Of a stretch of 64,000 nt of DNA, positions 43,172-51,187 are shown in pieces. The position numbers and the translations under genes are program-made. Under the pieces are notes generated by a model. It did not search any database and was not told the origin of the DNA. It saw only the letters and a program-made list of their open reading frames with translations. This DNA is from Acidimicrobiaceae bacterium (lineage in GTDB: Bacteria; Actinomycetota; Acidimicrobiia; Acidimicrobiales; Aldehydirespiratoraceae), in NCBI GenBank assembly GCA_009845995.1, contig VXYK01000004.1, positions 1 through 64,000 of the forward strand, given 5' to 3'. Each line of letters opens with the position of its first letter. Position 1 is the first letter of the stretch.

Positions 43172-45184
43172 ATGTCTCCGCAACAGGATTTCAAACATGG
43201 CGCGCCCTCCTTCGGCGATCTGATCGGCCAACAGGGGCGGTGCTTCTACGTGCCCATGTACCAGCGCGACTTCACGTGGGGCTCCGACCAGATTGAGCGG
43301 CTCTTCGAGGATCTATTTTCCGGGATAGACCGAGTCGCCTCTGGTGACAACCCTTCGACGTTCCTAGGCTCCGTTATCTTCTTCGATGATCGCTATGCAG
43401 TGGACCCAGGGAAGGACAACGCCTTACCGACCAGCGTCTTTCACGTTGTAGACGGCCAACAACGCCTCACAACTCTGCTGCTGTTGTGTTCCAGCCTTAT
43501 GAGGGAAGTGCACCAAGTTCTGGCTGAGCTGGAAGCGACCCAAGTTCTGGACTCCAATCCAGATCCGACAACGACATGGCTAAGCGAGATCCTTCAAACT
43601 GTCTCTGACCGCTTGCTTGGTGCCCTCCATTGGGACCACGGGCAAGGCGACAACGGCTACCGCTTCAAACCACGAATGATCCGTCAGGCTTCTGACACCT
43701 GGGGCAATACCATGACCGACGCCCGCTATGAGAGTGACATCGCCTATTACCTACACGAAATTGCGAAATCACGAGCTCAGACGAGCGCGCACGGACCCGT
43801 TATCGCGCCGCCATCCCGACCCCATCTGAAGCTTGCGCTGGACGCCATCGAGTCGACCCTCGCTAGGGTCCAGACCGAGGATATTGGTTGCGCGGCCTTG
43901 TGGGAACTGGACTTCGTGAGCAATGTTGAGGCATGCGGGCGGCTTCTTGGCCGTCGAGAGCAGGCACCGGTTGAAGCCTCATCGTTCAGCCAGTTTCAAC
44001 TCCGTGGTGCCCGCCTTGCAACAATCGCGTCCTTCCTATTCGGTCACGTCAAGGTGATCGAGGTCATTGCACCGACCGAGGAATATGCCTTCACACTGTT
44101 CGAGCCGCTCAATTCAACCGGCCAACCTCTCACGCCGATCGAGACTCTGAAGCCGCTCGTGGTCCAAGCCGAAGGCGGGGGTTCAAATTTCTTGGGTTCA
44201 CCGAGTGAAGAACACCTTAGGGCCGTGGATCGCTACCTGCCGGAGGACCTCGAACCGGCCCAGCGCACCCGCCGCTTAAATTCTCTCATCACATCCTTCG
44301 CTCTCGTCGAGCGCGGTGAGAAGATCGGCCGCGTACTTCTCGAACAGCGCTCGTTTCTCCGGCAGTCGTATGGGTCCGTGGCTGGAATGGATCTACAAAC
44401 TAAACGTGCCTTCTCTGAGGGTCTCGCCACAACAGCGAACTTCCTCAACGATTATTGGGATGACGACTCTCCTTCGATGGCACTCCTCGGCGACGAACGC
44501 ACGCATCTCTGTCTCAAGGTATTGACCGCGACAAGGCACACGATCTCAATCCCCCTTCTCGTTCGCTACTACGAGAGGGCCGAGAAGACCAAAGCGGATT
44601 CCCACATCAAGGAGTTCCAACATGTGCTGCGATCAGTGACGGCGTTCTGGACGTTGTGGCGAACGGCGCGGACGACCACAAGCGGAATCGATACTGAGCA
44701 TCGTCGACTAATTGGCGAAGGGGACGCAGAAACGGGCCTCCCATGCCTGACCCGCGCGGAGATGTCCCACGAGGACCTTCCCAAAGCCGATGAGGTTCGC
44801 AATGCGCTTAAAGGTACCTTGGTGCGAAAGCTGAAGATCTCCTCGGCCGAGGACTGGATTAACAAGGTCGGAGCGCAATCGGTGTACCAAACCGAGAAAG
44901 TTCTGGCCCGTTACCTCCTGCTTCTAGCGCACGATGATGCGATCAAGCTTCCAGATTCGCCTAGACAATGCCGACGCGGTGCCAGCGGATGCGCTCCCAC
45001 GCTCAACGTGGCCACTTGGAAAGCACACTACACCATTGAGCACATGGCCCCTCAGTCGATCAATTCCGCTGACACGAGCTATGAGAGGGCAATCTACGAC
45101 GACGGGTTGATCGACCGGCTAGGTAACTTGCTCCTACCCAGAAGATCCTCGCCGGCAAGGGCCTGCGCGACCGTTGACGAATGA
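43172..45184 (+). CDS. GmrSD-like type IV restriction enzyme (DUF262/DUF1524), C-terminus truncated
   Basis: A 670-residue protein. The N-terminal DUF262 domain shows YVPMYQRDFTWGSDQIERL and VVDGQQRLTTLLLL (DGQQR), the nucleotide-binding block of GmrSD and DndB-like proteins. The C-terminal DUF1524 HNH nuclease begins HYTIEHMAPQSIN and DRLGNLLLP, then breaks into unrelated sequence and stops. DUF1524 normally continues past this point with a conserved Asn and Lys-rich helix. GmrSD cuts glucosylated or other modified phage DNA. The gene stands alone, 114 nt after tRNA-Thr, and its codon use is less GC-biased than that of its neighbours. It may be an inactivated defence gene. Confidence 0.85.
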   Translation: MSPQQDFKHGAPSFGDLIGQQGRCFYVPMYQRDFTWGSDQIERLFEDLFSGIDRVASGDNPSTFLGSVIFFDDRYAVDPGKDNALPTSVFHVVDGQQRLTTLLLLCSSLMREVHQVLAELEATQVLDSNPDPTTTWLSEILQTVSDRLLGALHWDHGQGDNGYRFKPRMIRQASDTWGNTMTDARYESDIAYYLHEIAKSRAQTSAHGPVIAPPSRPHLKLALDAIESTLARVQTEDIGCAALWELDFVSNVEACGRLLGRREQAPVEASSFSQFQLRGARLATIASFLFGHVKVIEVIAPTEEYAFTLFEPLNSTGQPLTPIETLKPLVVQAEGGGSNFLGSPSEEHLRAVDRYLPEDLEPAQRTRRLNSLITSFALVERGEKIGRVLLEQRSFLRQSYGSVAGMDLQTKRAFSEGLATTANFLNDYWDDDSPSMALLGDERTHLCLKVLTATRHTISIPLLVRYYERAEKTKADSHIKEFQHVLRSVTAFWTLWRTARTTTSGIDTEHRRLIGEGDAETGLPCLTRAEMSHEDLPKADEVRNALKGTLVRKLKISSAEDWINKVGAQSVYQTEKVLARYLLLLAHDDAIKLPDSPRQCRRGASGCAPTLNVATWKAHYTIEHMAPQSINSADTSYERAIYDDGLIDRLGNLLLPRRSSPARACATVDE

Positions 45185-45195
45185 ACAGTCGGGTC

Positions 45196-45495
45196 CTAGG
45201 TCACCAAGCGCAGGCATGCGGTGACGGACATGGCGGCGAGGACGACAACCAGCAGCGGTGCCTTGCGCCATACGGCCAGCGCACCGACACCGACACCAAC
45301 GGCCCGGGCGTCGAGCACAAGCTCCCCAGCCGTCTCGAAGGTCATCACCACGATGAGCGCCGAGAACAGAACAACCGGCAACAGCGACACCAACGGTCCG
45401 AGCCTGCGCTCCACCACAGAACCCAGGGTCGTCACCCCCAACACCTTCAAGGCGTACGAACCCGCGGCCAACACGATCATCAGCGGCCAACTCAC
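45196..45495 (-). CDS. azlD: AzlD-like branched-chain amino acid exporter subunit
   Basis: A 99-residue membrane protein with about three helices (SWPLMIVLAAGSYALKVLGV, LVSLLPVVLFSALIVVM, LLVVVLAAMSVTACLRLVT). It matches AzlD, the small partner of AzlC. The GTG at 45495 overlaps the azlC stop by 4 nt (GTGA). Together they should export branched-chain amino acids or analogues. Confidence 0.85.
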   Translation of the reverse strand: MSWPLMIVLAAGSYALKVLGVTTLGSVVERRLGPLVSLLPVVLFSALIVVMTFETAGELVLDARAVGVGVGALAVWRKAPLLVVVLAAMSVTACLRLVT

Positions 45496-46241
45496 GGCTG
45501 CGCCCCAGACTCGCCGCCCAGCGGCTCTTCGCGGTCGCTCGGCCAGCGATGGCGCACGTACAGAGCCGGTAGCACAGCGACCACAGCCAACAGGATCGGC
45601 ACCCCCGCGGCGGTAACTGGCACAGCTCCCAAGGCAATAGCGGCTGCAATGATCGACGCCACGCGCCCCGCAGGCGTCCGCAGATGCGTAGCGAGCAACG
45701 CCACGAAGATCGCGGGAAAGGCCGCGTCGAGCCCCCAAGTCTCTGGAGTGCTCAAAACCGCGCCCAGCGCCGCACCCGCCAACGAACCCAAGTTCCAGCA
45801 GATCCACAGCGTCACGCCGGTGAACCAGAAGGCGTCCCAACCGGAACGGTGGTCGGGCTGAGCGACCGCCATGGCCGTGGTCTCGTCGATCACCAGATGG
45901 GCTGCTCCGAGCCTCGGCAACGTCGAGTCGGGCAGGGACTTGCGCACGACCGGGCCGTACAGCGCGTTGCGTGTCGCCAACAGCAAAGCCGACCCGACCG
46001 CTGCTCCCCCTGTTCCGCCGTCGTCGATCACACCCACCGCCGCGAACTGCGAGGCACCAGTGAACACCAGCGCAGACATCACCACAATCCGGGGCAGATC
46101 GAAACCCGCCGCCTCGGCGAAAACGCCGAAGGTCACACCAATGACACCAACCGCGAGACTCACCACCAAACAGTCACGCCGCCGACGCCGCCGTGCGTCG
46201 TCGCCCGCGGGATCCATATTTTCTGTAGGCGGTCCAGTCAT
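45492..46241 (-). CDS. azlC: AzlC-like branched-chain amino acid exporter
   Basis: A 249-residue protein with about seven helices. VSLAVGVIGVTFGVFAEAAG and ALVFTGASQFAAVGVI are the AzlC signature, followed by LLLATRNALYGPVV and TTAMAVAQ. The ATG at 46241 begins a short Arg-rich cytoplasmic stretch before helix 1; the open frame further upstream is not needed. It pairs with AzlD. Confidence 0.88.
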   Translation of the reverse strand: MTGPPTENMDPAGDDARRRRRRDCLVVSLAVGVIGVTFGVFAEAAGFDLPRIVVMSALVFTGASQFAAVGVIDDGGTGGAAVGSALLLATRNALYGPVVRKSLPDSTLPRLGAAHLVIDETTAMAVAQPDHRSGWDAFWFTGVTLWICWNLGSLAGAALGAVLSTPETWGLDAAFPAIFVALLATHLRTPAGRVASIIAAAIALGAVPVTAAGVPILLAVVAVLPALYVRHRWPSDREEPLGGESGAQP

Positions 46242-46402
46242 CGTCGGTTGATCACCTCGGGTTATACGCCGAGCGCTACGCAAAGATACAACCGTGCCCA
46301 AAGCGCTCAAACCACGAGACCACACGCAGACGTTCCGGCGATATCATCCGGCGCGACCAACGGCACAGACGAACAGAACCTGAATCAGGCGGTTGAAAAC
46401 CC

Positions 46403-47542
46403 ATGACAACGGACCAGGCGATTCCAGAGACGACGATTCCTGAGACGACGATTCCAGAGACAATGCGGGCCGCGCTGCTGCTCGGTACGGGTGGACCCGA
46501 GATGCTCGAAGTGCGAGACGACGTTCCGGTTCCCCGACCTGACCAAGGCGATGTGCTGGTCCGGGTGTCCGCATGTGGCGTCAACAACACCGACATCAAC
46601 ACCCGAGTCGGTTGGTACAGCCGCTCGGTCACTGCCGCCACATCCGGTGACGGTTTCGCCGAGGCAGACCTCGACGATGTCGGCTGGGGTCGCGAAGGCC
46701 TCACTTACCCCCGGATTCAGGGAGCAGACATCGCCGGGGTGGTCGTCGCAATCGGGGAAGGTGCCGACGACGGCCTGCTTGGACGTCGGGTGCTCGTAGA
46801 CCCCTGGCTACGGGACCGGCGCAACCCCAGCGACCGCGAATTGACCGGCTACCTGGGAAGCGAACGCGACGGAGGCTTCGCGCAGTACTGCACCGTGCCG
46901 AGCGAGAACGTATACCCGGTCTCAACTGAGCTGACCGACGTGGAGCTGGCCTCGTTCGCCTGTTCGTGGTCCACCGCCGAGCACATGTTGCAACGGGTGA
47001 ACCTGAGCGCCGGCGAGACGATCGCTGTTCCGGGAGCGTCGGGTGGAGTCGGGAGCTCACTGGTGCAACTCGCCAAACTTCGCGGCGCCCGAGTCGTTGC
47101 CATAGCCGGTGCTTCCAAGCTCAAACGAGTCCTCGAACTCGGAGCCGACGCCGCTGTCGCCCGAGAAACCGACAACCCGGTCGCCGCCGCCGTGGAGGCC
47201 AACGGGGGGCATTTCGACGCCGTGGCCGACATCGTGGGCGGGGTCGACTTCGGAGGCTGGCTCGAAGCACTCAACCGAGGCGGCCGATACGTCACCTCCG
47301 GTGCTATCGCCGGTCCGATCGTGGACTTGGACCTGCGCACTCTCTACCTGCGCGACCTACAACTTCACGGTGCCACCGTCTACGAACCAAAGGTCTTTGC
47401 AGATCTGGTCGGCCACATCGAGCGAGCTCAGATCCGACCGGTTGTCGGCGGCACATTCCCTCTCGAAGAAATCCACAACGCGCAGGAAGCGTTCGGATCC
47501 AAGGACCACGTCGGCAGCATCGTCATCACGATCCCGCGCTAG
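46403..47542 (+). CDS. MDR-superfamily quinone oxidoreductase / alcohol dehydrogenase-like protein
   Basis: A 379-residue medium-chain dehydrogenase. The NAD(P)-binding site is IAVPGASGGVGSSLVQLAKLRGARVVAIAG. It has the GroES-like domain, but no obvious zinc ligands in the LACGVNNTDIN region, which favours a quinone reductase-type enzyme. The N-terminus carries a threefold IPETT/IPETM repeat; the ATG at 46463 after it is an alternative start. Its stop is on a CTAG shared with the convergent rlmB stop. Confidence 0.83.
   Translation: MTTDQAIPETTIPETTIPETMRAALLLGTGGPEMLEVRDDVPVPRPDQGDVLVRVSACGVNNTDINTRVGWYSRSVTAATSGDGFAEADLDDVGWGREGLTYPRIQGADIAGVVVAIGEGADDGLLGRRVLVDPWLRDRRNPSDRELTGYLGSERDGGFAQYCTVPSENVYPVSTELTDVELASFACSWSTAEHMLQRVNLSAGETIAVPGASGGVGSSLVQLAKLRGARVVAIAGASKLKRVLELGADAAVARETDNPVAAAVEANGGHFDAVADIVGGVDFGGWLEALNRGGRYVTSGAIAGPIVDLDLRTLYLRDLQLHGATVYEPKVFADLVGHIERAQIRPVVGGTFPLEEIHNAQEAFGSKDHVGSIVITIPR
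46421..46465 (+). repeat. Three in-frame 15-nt repeats at the dehydrogenase N-terminus
   Basis: ATTCCAGAGACGACG, ATTCCTGAGACGACG and ATTCCAGAGACAATG follow one another at 46421, 46436 and 46451, encoding IPETT-IPETT-IPETM. Confidence 0.95.
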
Positions 47543-48465
47543 CGGGTTCGGCGGGACAGAATCTCGAAGCACGCGACTGCCGCCGCTGCCGAGACGTTGA
47601 GAGACCCGAGAGCGCCCTGAAGCGGAATGGATGCCAGCGCATCGCAACGCTGACGGACCAGCCGACTGAGACCCGGGCCTTCGGCTCCCAAGACAAGAGC
47701 GATCGGTTCATCAGCAACGGTCAACCGATGGATCGGCTGATCACCGCTCGAGTCGAGGCCAACCGTCCAGACACCGGCCGCGCTCAACGTTTGCATCGCG
47801 GTCGGGAGGCCACCCACCAAAGCAATACGGAGGTGTTCAATGGCACCAGCAGCAGCTTTCGTAACCGATGGCGTGATGTGTGCCGCACGATGTCGGGGCA
47901 GCACCACTCCCGTCACTCCGGCGCACTCGGCCGTGCGCAGGATCGCCCCGAGATTCTGGGGGTCAGTGATTCCGTCGAGCAGCAACAAGAACGGTTGGTC
48001 GACACCCGCGCCGTTACTCAACAAATCCTCCAATTCGGCGGGCTGCAACGGGGCCGCGGTAGCCAGCACACCCTGCGAGGCGCCAGTGCGAGCCATTGAC
48101 TCAAACTTGCTTCGGGGCAACTCGCGGATGGGCACCTTGTTCTCGTCGGCAAGGTCGATGATGTCGCCGAGGATCGGGGCGTCATCGAGATCGCCCGCCA
48201 ACACCACCTCACGGGTGCGTCGGGTGCCCGCCAACAGCAGTTCCCTGACCGCGTGACGACCTTCCACCTGATCGCCGCCCAAAGACGGTCCTCGGCTGCG
48301 ATTCATCGGATCATCACGGCGCGGCGTGGTACCGCGTTGGCCGGGTGGTCGACGACTAGGACCCCTGCTCGGGGAGCTTCGCCGCTTGCCTTTCGCTCCG
48401 CCGCTGGATCCACCACCCTGAGAACCGCGCCGCCTGTTGCCCCCCGAGTTCCTGTTTCGGCTCAT
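47539..48465 (-). CDS. rlmB: 23S rRNA (guanosine-2'-O-)-methyltransferase (RlmB/TrmH family)
   Basis: A 308-residue SPOUT methyltransferase. The first 65 residues are a basic low-complexity extension (Arg, Gly, Ser and Pro), then VEGRHAVRELL starts the substrate-binding domain. The knotted catalytic domain has LLLDGITDPQNLGAILRTA (motif 1), ALVLGAEGPGLSRLV (motif 2) and IPLQGALGSLNVSAAAAVACFE (motif 3). It methylates the 2'-O of a 23S rRNA guanosine. The ATG at 48465 overlaps the ispF stop by 4 nt. It is the last gene of the ispD-ispF-rlmB operon. Confidence 0.9.
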   Translation of the reverse strand: MSRNRNSGGNRRRGSQGGGSSGGAKGKRRSSPSRGPSRRPPGQRGTTPRRDDPMNRSRGPSLGGDQVEGRHAVRELLLAGTRRTREVVLAGDLDDAPILGDIIDLADENKVPIRELPRSKFESMARTGASQGVLATAAPLQPAELEDLLSNGAGVDQPFLLLLDGITDPQNLGAILRTAECAGVTGVVLPRHRAAHITPSVTKAAAGAIEHLRIALVGGLPTAMQTLSAAGVWTVGLDSSGDQPIHRLTVADEPIALVLGAEGPGLSRLVRQRCDALASIPLQGALGSLNVSAAAAVACFEILSRRTR

Positions 48466-48950
48466 CTCGCTACCAGGGCGACCGCCCACGCAACCACGCC
48501 CTCTCCCCGACCCAAAGCACCGACACCCTCGGTTCGGCGGCCCGTGACCGAGACAGGTGCGCCCACCGCACCCGACAGTTTGGACTCCATCGCGAACTTC
48601 ACCGGGGCCAAGGCGGGCTGATCAAGCACTACCGAACAGTCAATATTCCCTGGTGACCAACCACTTTCACGCACGGCTTCGGCCGCCAAGCGCAACAGGT
48701 CCACGCTGTCAGCGCCAGCAAGTTCTGGATCTGTATCGGGAAACATCTGACCGATGTCGCCCAATCCAGCGGCACTCAACAACGCGTCGGCGCAGACATG
48801 AGCGATCACATCAGCGTCGCTGTGACCTTTCAACCCCACCTCACCCGGGAACGCTATACCGCCAAGCACCAGCACCCGGTCCGGATCATCAGAGCGGGCA
48901 TGAACATCGAATGCCTGCCCCACCCGGTAGCGGATCTCCGAACTGGTCAC
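48462..48950 (-). CDS. ispF: 2-C-methyl-D-erythritol 2,4-cyclodiphosphate synthase
   Basis: A 162-residue trimeric enzyme of the MEP pathway. The metal site shows as Asp and His in FDVHA and His in LKGHSDADVIAHVCADALLSAAGLGDIGQMFPD. It converts CDP-methylerythritol 2-phosphate into the cyclic diphosphate. The GTG start at 48950 overlaps the ispD end by 4 nt (GTGA), and it overlaps rlmB at the other end. It supplies the C5 units used by the polyprenyl synthase at 56856. Confidence 0.95.
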   Translation of the reverse strand: MTSSEIRYRVGQAFDVHARSDDPDRVLVLGGIAFPGEVGLKGHSDADVIAHVCADALLSAAGLGDIGQMFPDTDPELAGADSVDLLRLAAEAVRESGWSPGNIDCSVVLDQPALAPVKFAMESKLSGAVGAPVSVTGRRTEGVGALGRGEGVVAWAVALVAR

Positions 48951-49627
48951 GATTCACCACTGGATGAAAGATGAAAGGCGGCCACCTCAAGATCGTAGGG
49001 GGTGGTCAGCTTGAGGTTGCGCTGCTCGCCGGATACAAGTTCGACTCTGCCGCCAGCATCGGAGACCAATGAGACATCGTCGGTGGCCTCTGGACTCTGT
49101 TGGTGAACACGTCGCAGTATCTCGGCTCGAAACGCTTGCGGCGTCTGCACGGCCACGAGTTCATCACGGTCCAGGGCGTCTCCAGAGCGAAACCGAATGG
49201 TGTCGGTCACCGCGACCACCGGAGTGGCCGCGTCCGCCCCGGCGCTCACAGCTGCGATGACACGTTCGAAGATCGAATCGGAGGCCAAGGGCCGAGCGGC
49301 GTCATGAACCAGCACGAACTCGGCAATCTGGGGAACAGCAGCGAGACCATTGCGAACAGATTCTGAACGGGTCGAGCCCCCCGTCACCACCCGCCACTCG
49401 AAACCGTCGGGCAACTCGCTGGATTCAAGGCCCAAAGACAATCCTGCGAACTCTGACGGCGGCACGACAACCACGACACCGTCACTGTGGCGCGCCGCGG
49501 TGAGTACCGAGCGATCCAACACGCTCACCCCGGCCAGATCGAGAAATTGCTTCGCCGCGCCGAAACGACTCCCAGAACCCGCAGCAACCACAATGGTCCA
49601 GATCGCGCCGTTGCCTTCGCTATTCAC
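48947..49627 (-). CDS. ispD: 2-C-methyl-D-erythritol 4-phosphate cytidylyltransferase
   Basis: A 226-residue CTP-dependent cytidylyltransferase. IVVAAGSGSRFGAAKQFLDLAG is the nucleotide-binding loop, VLVHDAARPLA carries a conserved Asp, and AVQTPQAFRAEIL is the substrate block. It makes CDP-methylerythritol. The GTG at 49627 sits directly before this fold; the frame stays open to 49843, but that part is in a non-coding gap. It is the first gene of the three-gene operon. Confidence 0.93.
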   Translation of the reverse strand: MNSEGNGAIWTIVVAAGSGSRFGAAKQFLDLAGVSVLDRSVLTAARHSDGVVVVVPPSEFAGLSLGLESSELPDGFEWRVVTGGSTRSESVRNGLAAVPQIAEFVLVHDAARPLASDSIFERVIAAVSAGADAATPVVAVTDTIRFRSGDALDRDELVAVQTPQAFRAEILRRVHQQSPEATDDVSLVSDAGGRVELVSGEQRNLKLTTPYDLEVAAFHLSSSGES

Positions 49628-49859
49628 AGCTACAGCTTGGCAGCAGCAAGTCGAATCACCCAACAAAGATCTGCGCGGATTGTACGGGTATCGCGCCGAT
49701 ACCTGTTGTTCCCCGCTCTTGTTCGCCTCGCTCACTGGGCCGCTCGGGCCACAGCCTCGCTGCTTCGCAGCCATGTAGGTATGAATCTGCTCGGCCTCAA
49801 GACCATATTTTGCCTTGAATTCTAACGGGATCGGGTCGCCCAACTAGATTGAAGTACCC
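49628..49859. other. Intergenic gap between ispD and crp
   Basis: A 232-nt divergent region. It contains a short hairpin-forming GCTGCTTCGCAGC (49759-49771) and a GC-rich stretch like those near 57890 and 54162. No gene was supported here. It should contain the ispD and crp promoters, which are not obvious by eye. Confidence 0.4.
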
Positions 49860-50519
49860 ATGACAGAGACCAGCATTCTTCGCGCCACTGAGCTGTTCGC
49901 CAGTCTCACCGAAGAATCTCTCTCTGCCATCGCAGCCACCGGGTCGCCACGGCAGCTGCAGCGAGGCGACACGTTGTTCACCGAAGGTGAAGAACCCGAC
50001 CACATCTACATCGTCACCAGCGGCCGGATTGCCATGGTCAATCGTTCAATCGACGGACGAGAATCCGTCGTGGCCCTCATGGAAACTGGTGATCTGTTCG
50101 GTGAGATGCCCTTGTTCGACGGTGGAAAACGATCAGCCGGAGCTAGAGCGCTGGAGCCATCGGGGGTAGTCGCCATCCCTTACGAACCGGTTCGGGCGCT
50201 CTACCAAGAGCATCCCGATGAACTGTGGGGCGTCGTCAAGCTCTTGGTCAGTCGCCTGCGCGCAACCGACAAGAGCCTGGCCGACAGCGTCTTCCTCGAC
50301 GTCACTGGCAGGACCGCCAAACGCCTTCTGGAGTTGGCGGGCGACAAGGACGAGTTCATTCTTCCGATCACCCAAGAGGAGCTGGCTGGAATGATCGGAG
50401 CCAGCCGCGAGCGAGTGAACAAAGCCATTGCTTCATTCGTACGTTTGAACTGGATCGATCAGTCGGACCGACGCTACATCATCACCAACCGCGAACAGCT
50501 CACGATCAGAGCTCGCTGA
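49860..50519 (+). CDS. crp: Crp/Fnr-family transcription regulator
   Basis: A 219-residue regulator. The cyclic-nucleotide domain has GDLFGEMPLFDGGKRSAGARAL, with the Glu and the Arg-Ser/Thr pair of the cAMP site. The C-terminal winged HTH has LPITQEELAGMIGASRERVNKAIASFVRLNWI, which reads half-sites of the TGTGA type in mycobacterial Crp and GlxR. It resembles those proteins in length and residues. The ATG is at 49860. The cyclase at 17202 could supply its ligand. Confidence 0.9.
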   Translation: MTETSILRATELFASLTEESLSAIAATGSPRQLQRGDTLFTEGEEPDHIYIVTSGRIAMVNRSIDGRESVVALMETGDLFGEMPLFDGGKRSAGARALEPSGVVAIPYEPVRALYQEHPDELWGVVKLLVSRLRATDKSLADSVFLDVTGRTAKRLLELAGDKDEFILPITQEELAGMIGASRERVNKAIASFVRLNWIDQSDRRYIITNREQLTIRAR

Positions 50520-50520
50520 A

Positions 50521-51165
50521 CTACCAGAGCCAGCGCCCGGCCTGCTGCCAAGCATCGGCAGCATCCACAGAACGGTGCGAGGGGCGCGCCGGATCGTGAA
50601 CAAAACCATGTTCAGCCTCGGAATACTCCACGACCTGCGCTCCGGATTCTCGCAGCTCAGCTATGCCCTCTGCCGGTGTATAAGGATCGGCGGTACCGAC
50701 TATGGCCAGTAGCGAAGACGCATCGCCTTTGCTCAGAAGTTCGAGAGGCTCGCCCTGACCCGGTCCTCTCCAGCCCTCGGGCACATGAATCATCCCGTAG
50801 AAGGACACGAGTCGATTGAAACGGCCGGTGCTCACCGCCTTGTTCACATACATCCCACCCATGCAGAAGCCGATTGCTGCGACCGTCGCCGCGCCAGTGC
50901 GCTCAGCCGCAGCTGTCATATCGCCCAATACGCGCTCATCGGTCAGCAACGAAGCCGCCGCGAATCGGCCCTCAAGATCGAGATGCTCCTCGCCGGGATA
51001 CAACTCAGGGGCAACCACACGGCACTGCCACTCTTCAGCTAGACGGACCGCCATCTCATCAAAGAGCGGACGCAGCCCCATGATGTCGGGCACCAATACC
51101 AGCCCCCGCTCGTCGCTTGAACCAGCAACCTCCGCGGGTGTACCGGACGGTAGTTCAATTCGCAT
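50521..51165 (-). CDS. Dienelactone hydrolase-family protein
   Basis: A 214-residue alpha/beta hydrolase. The nucleophile is Cys in IGFCMGGMYV, Asp lies in GTADPYTPAEG and His in AEHGFVHDP, the Cys-Asp-His triad of dienelactone hydrolases. It may cleave lactones in aromatic or other catabolism, but no catabolic genes surround it. It is convergent with crp and one base from it. ATG at 51165. Confidence 0.88.
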   Translation of the reverse strand: MRIELPSGTPAEVAGSSDERGLVLVPDIMGLRPLFDEMAVRLAEEWQCRVVAPELYPGEEHLDLEGRFAAASLLTDERVLGDMTAAAERTGAATVAAIGFCMGGMYVNKAVSTGRFNRLVSFYGMIHVPEGWRGPGQGEPLELLSKGDASSLLAIVGTADPYTPAEGIAELRESGAQVVEYSEAEHGFVHDPARPSHRSVDAADAWQQAGRWLW

Positions 51166-51187
51166 GACCGTATCTTGTCACCTCAAC

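Noticed and set aside
42983..45200. Integrative element inserted at tRNA-Thr
   Set aside because: No repeat of the tRNA 3' end was found downstream of the GmrSD gene and no integrase is present, so only the adjacency is reported.
49628..49843. N-terminal extension of ispD
   Set aside because: The extension lies before the conserved nucleotide loop and in non-coding sequence; GTG at 49627 starts the fold directly.
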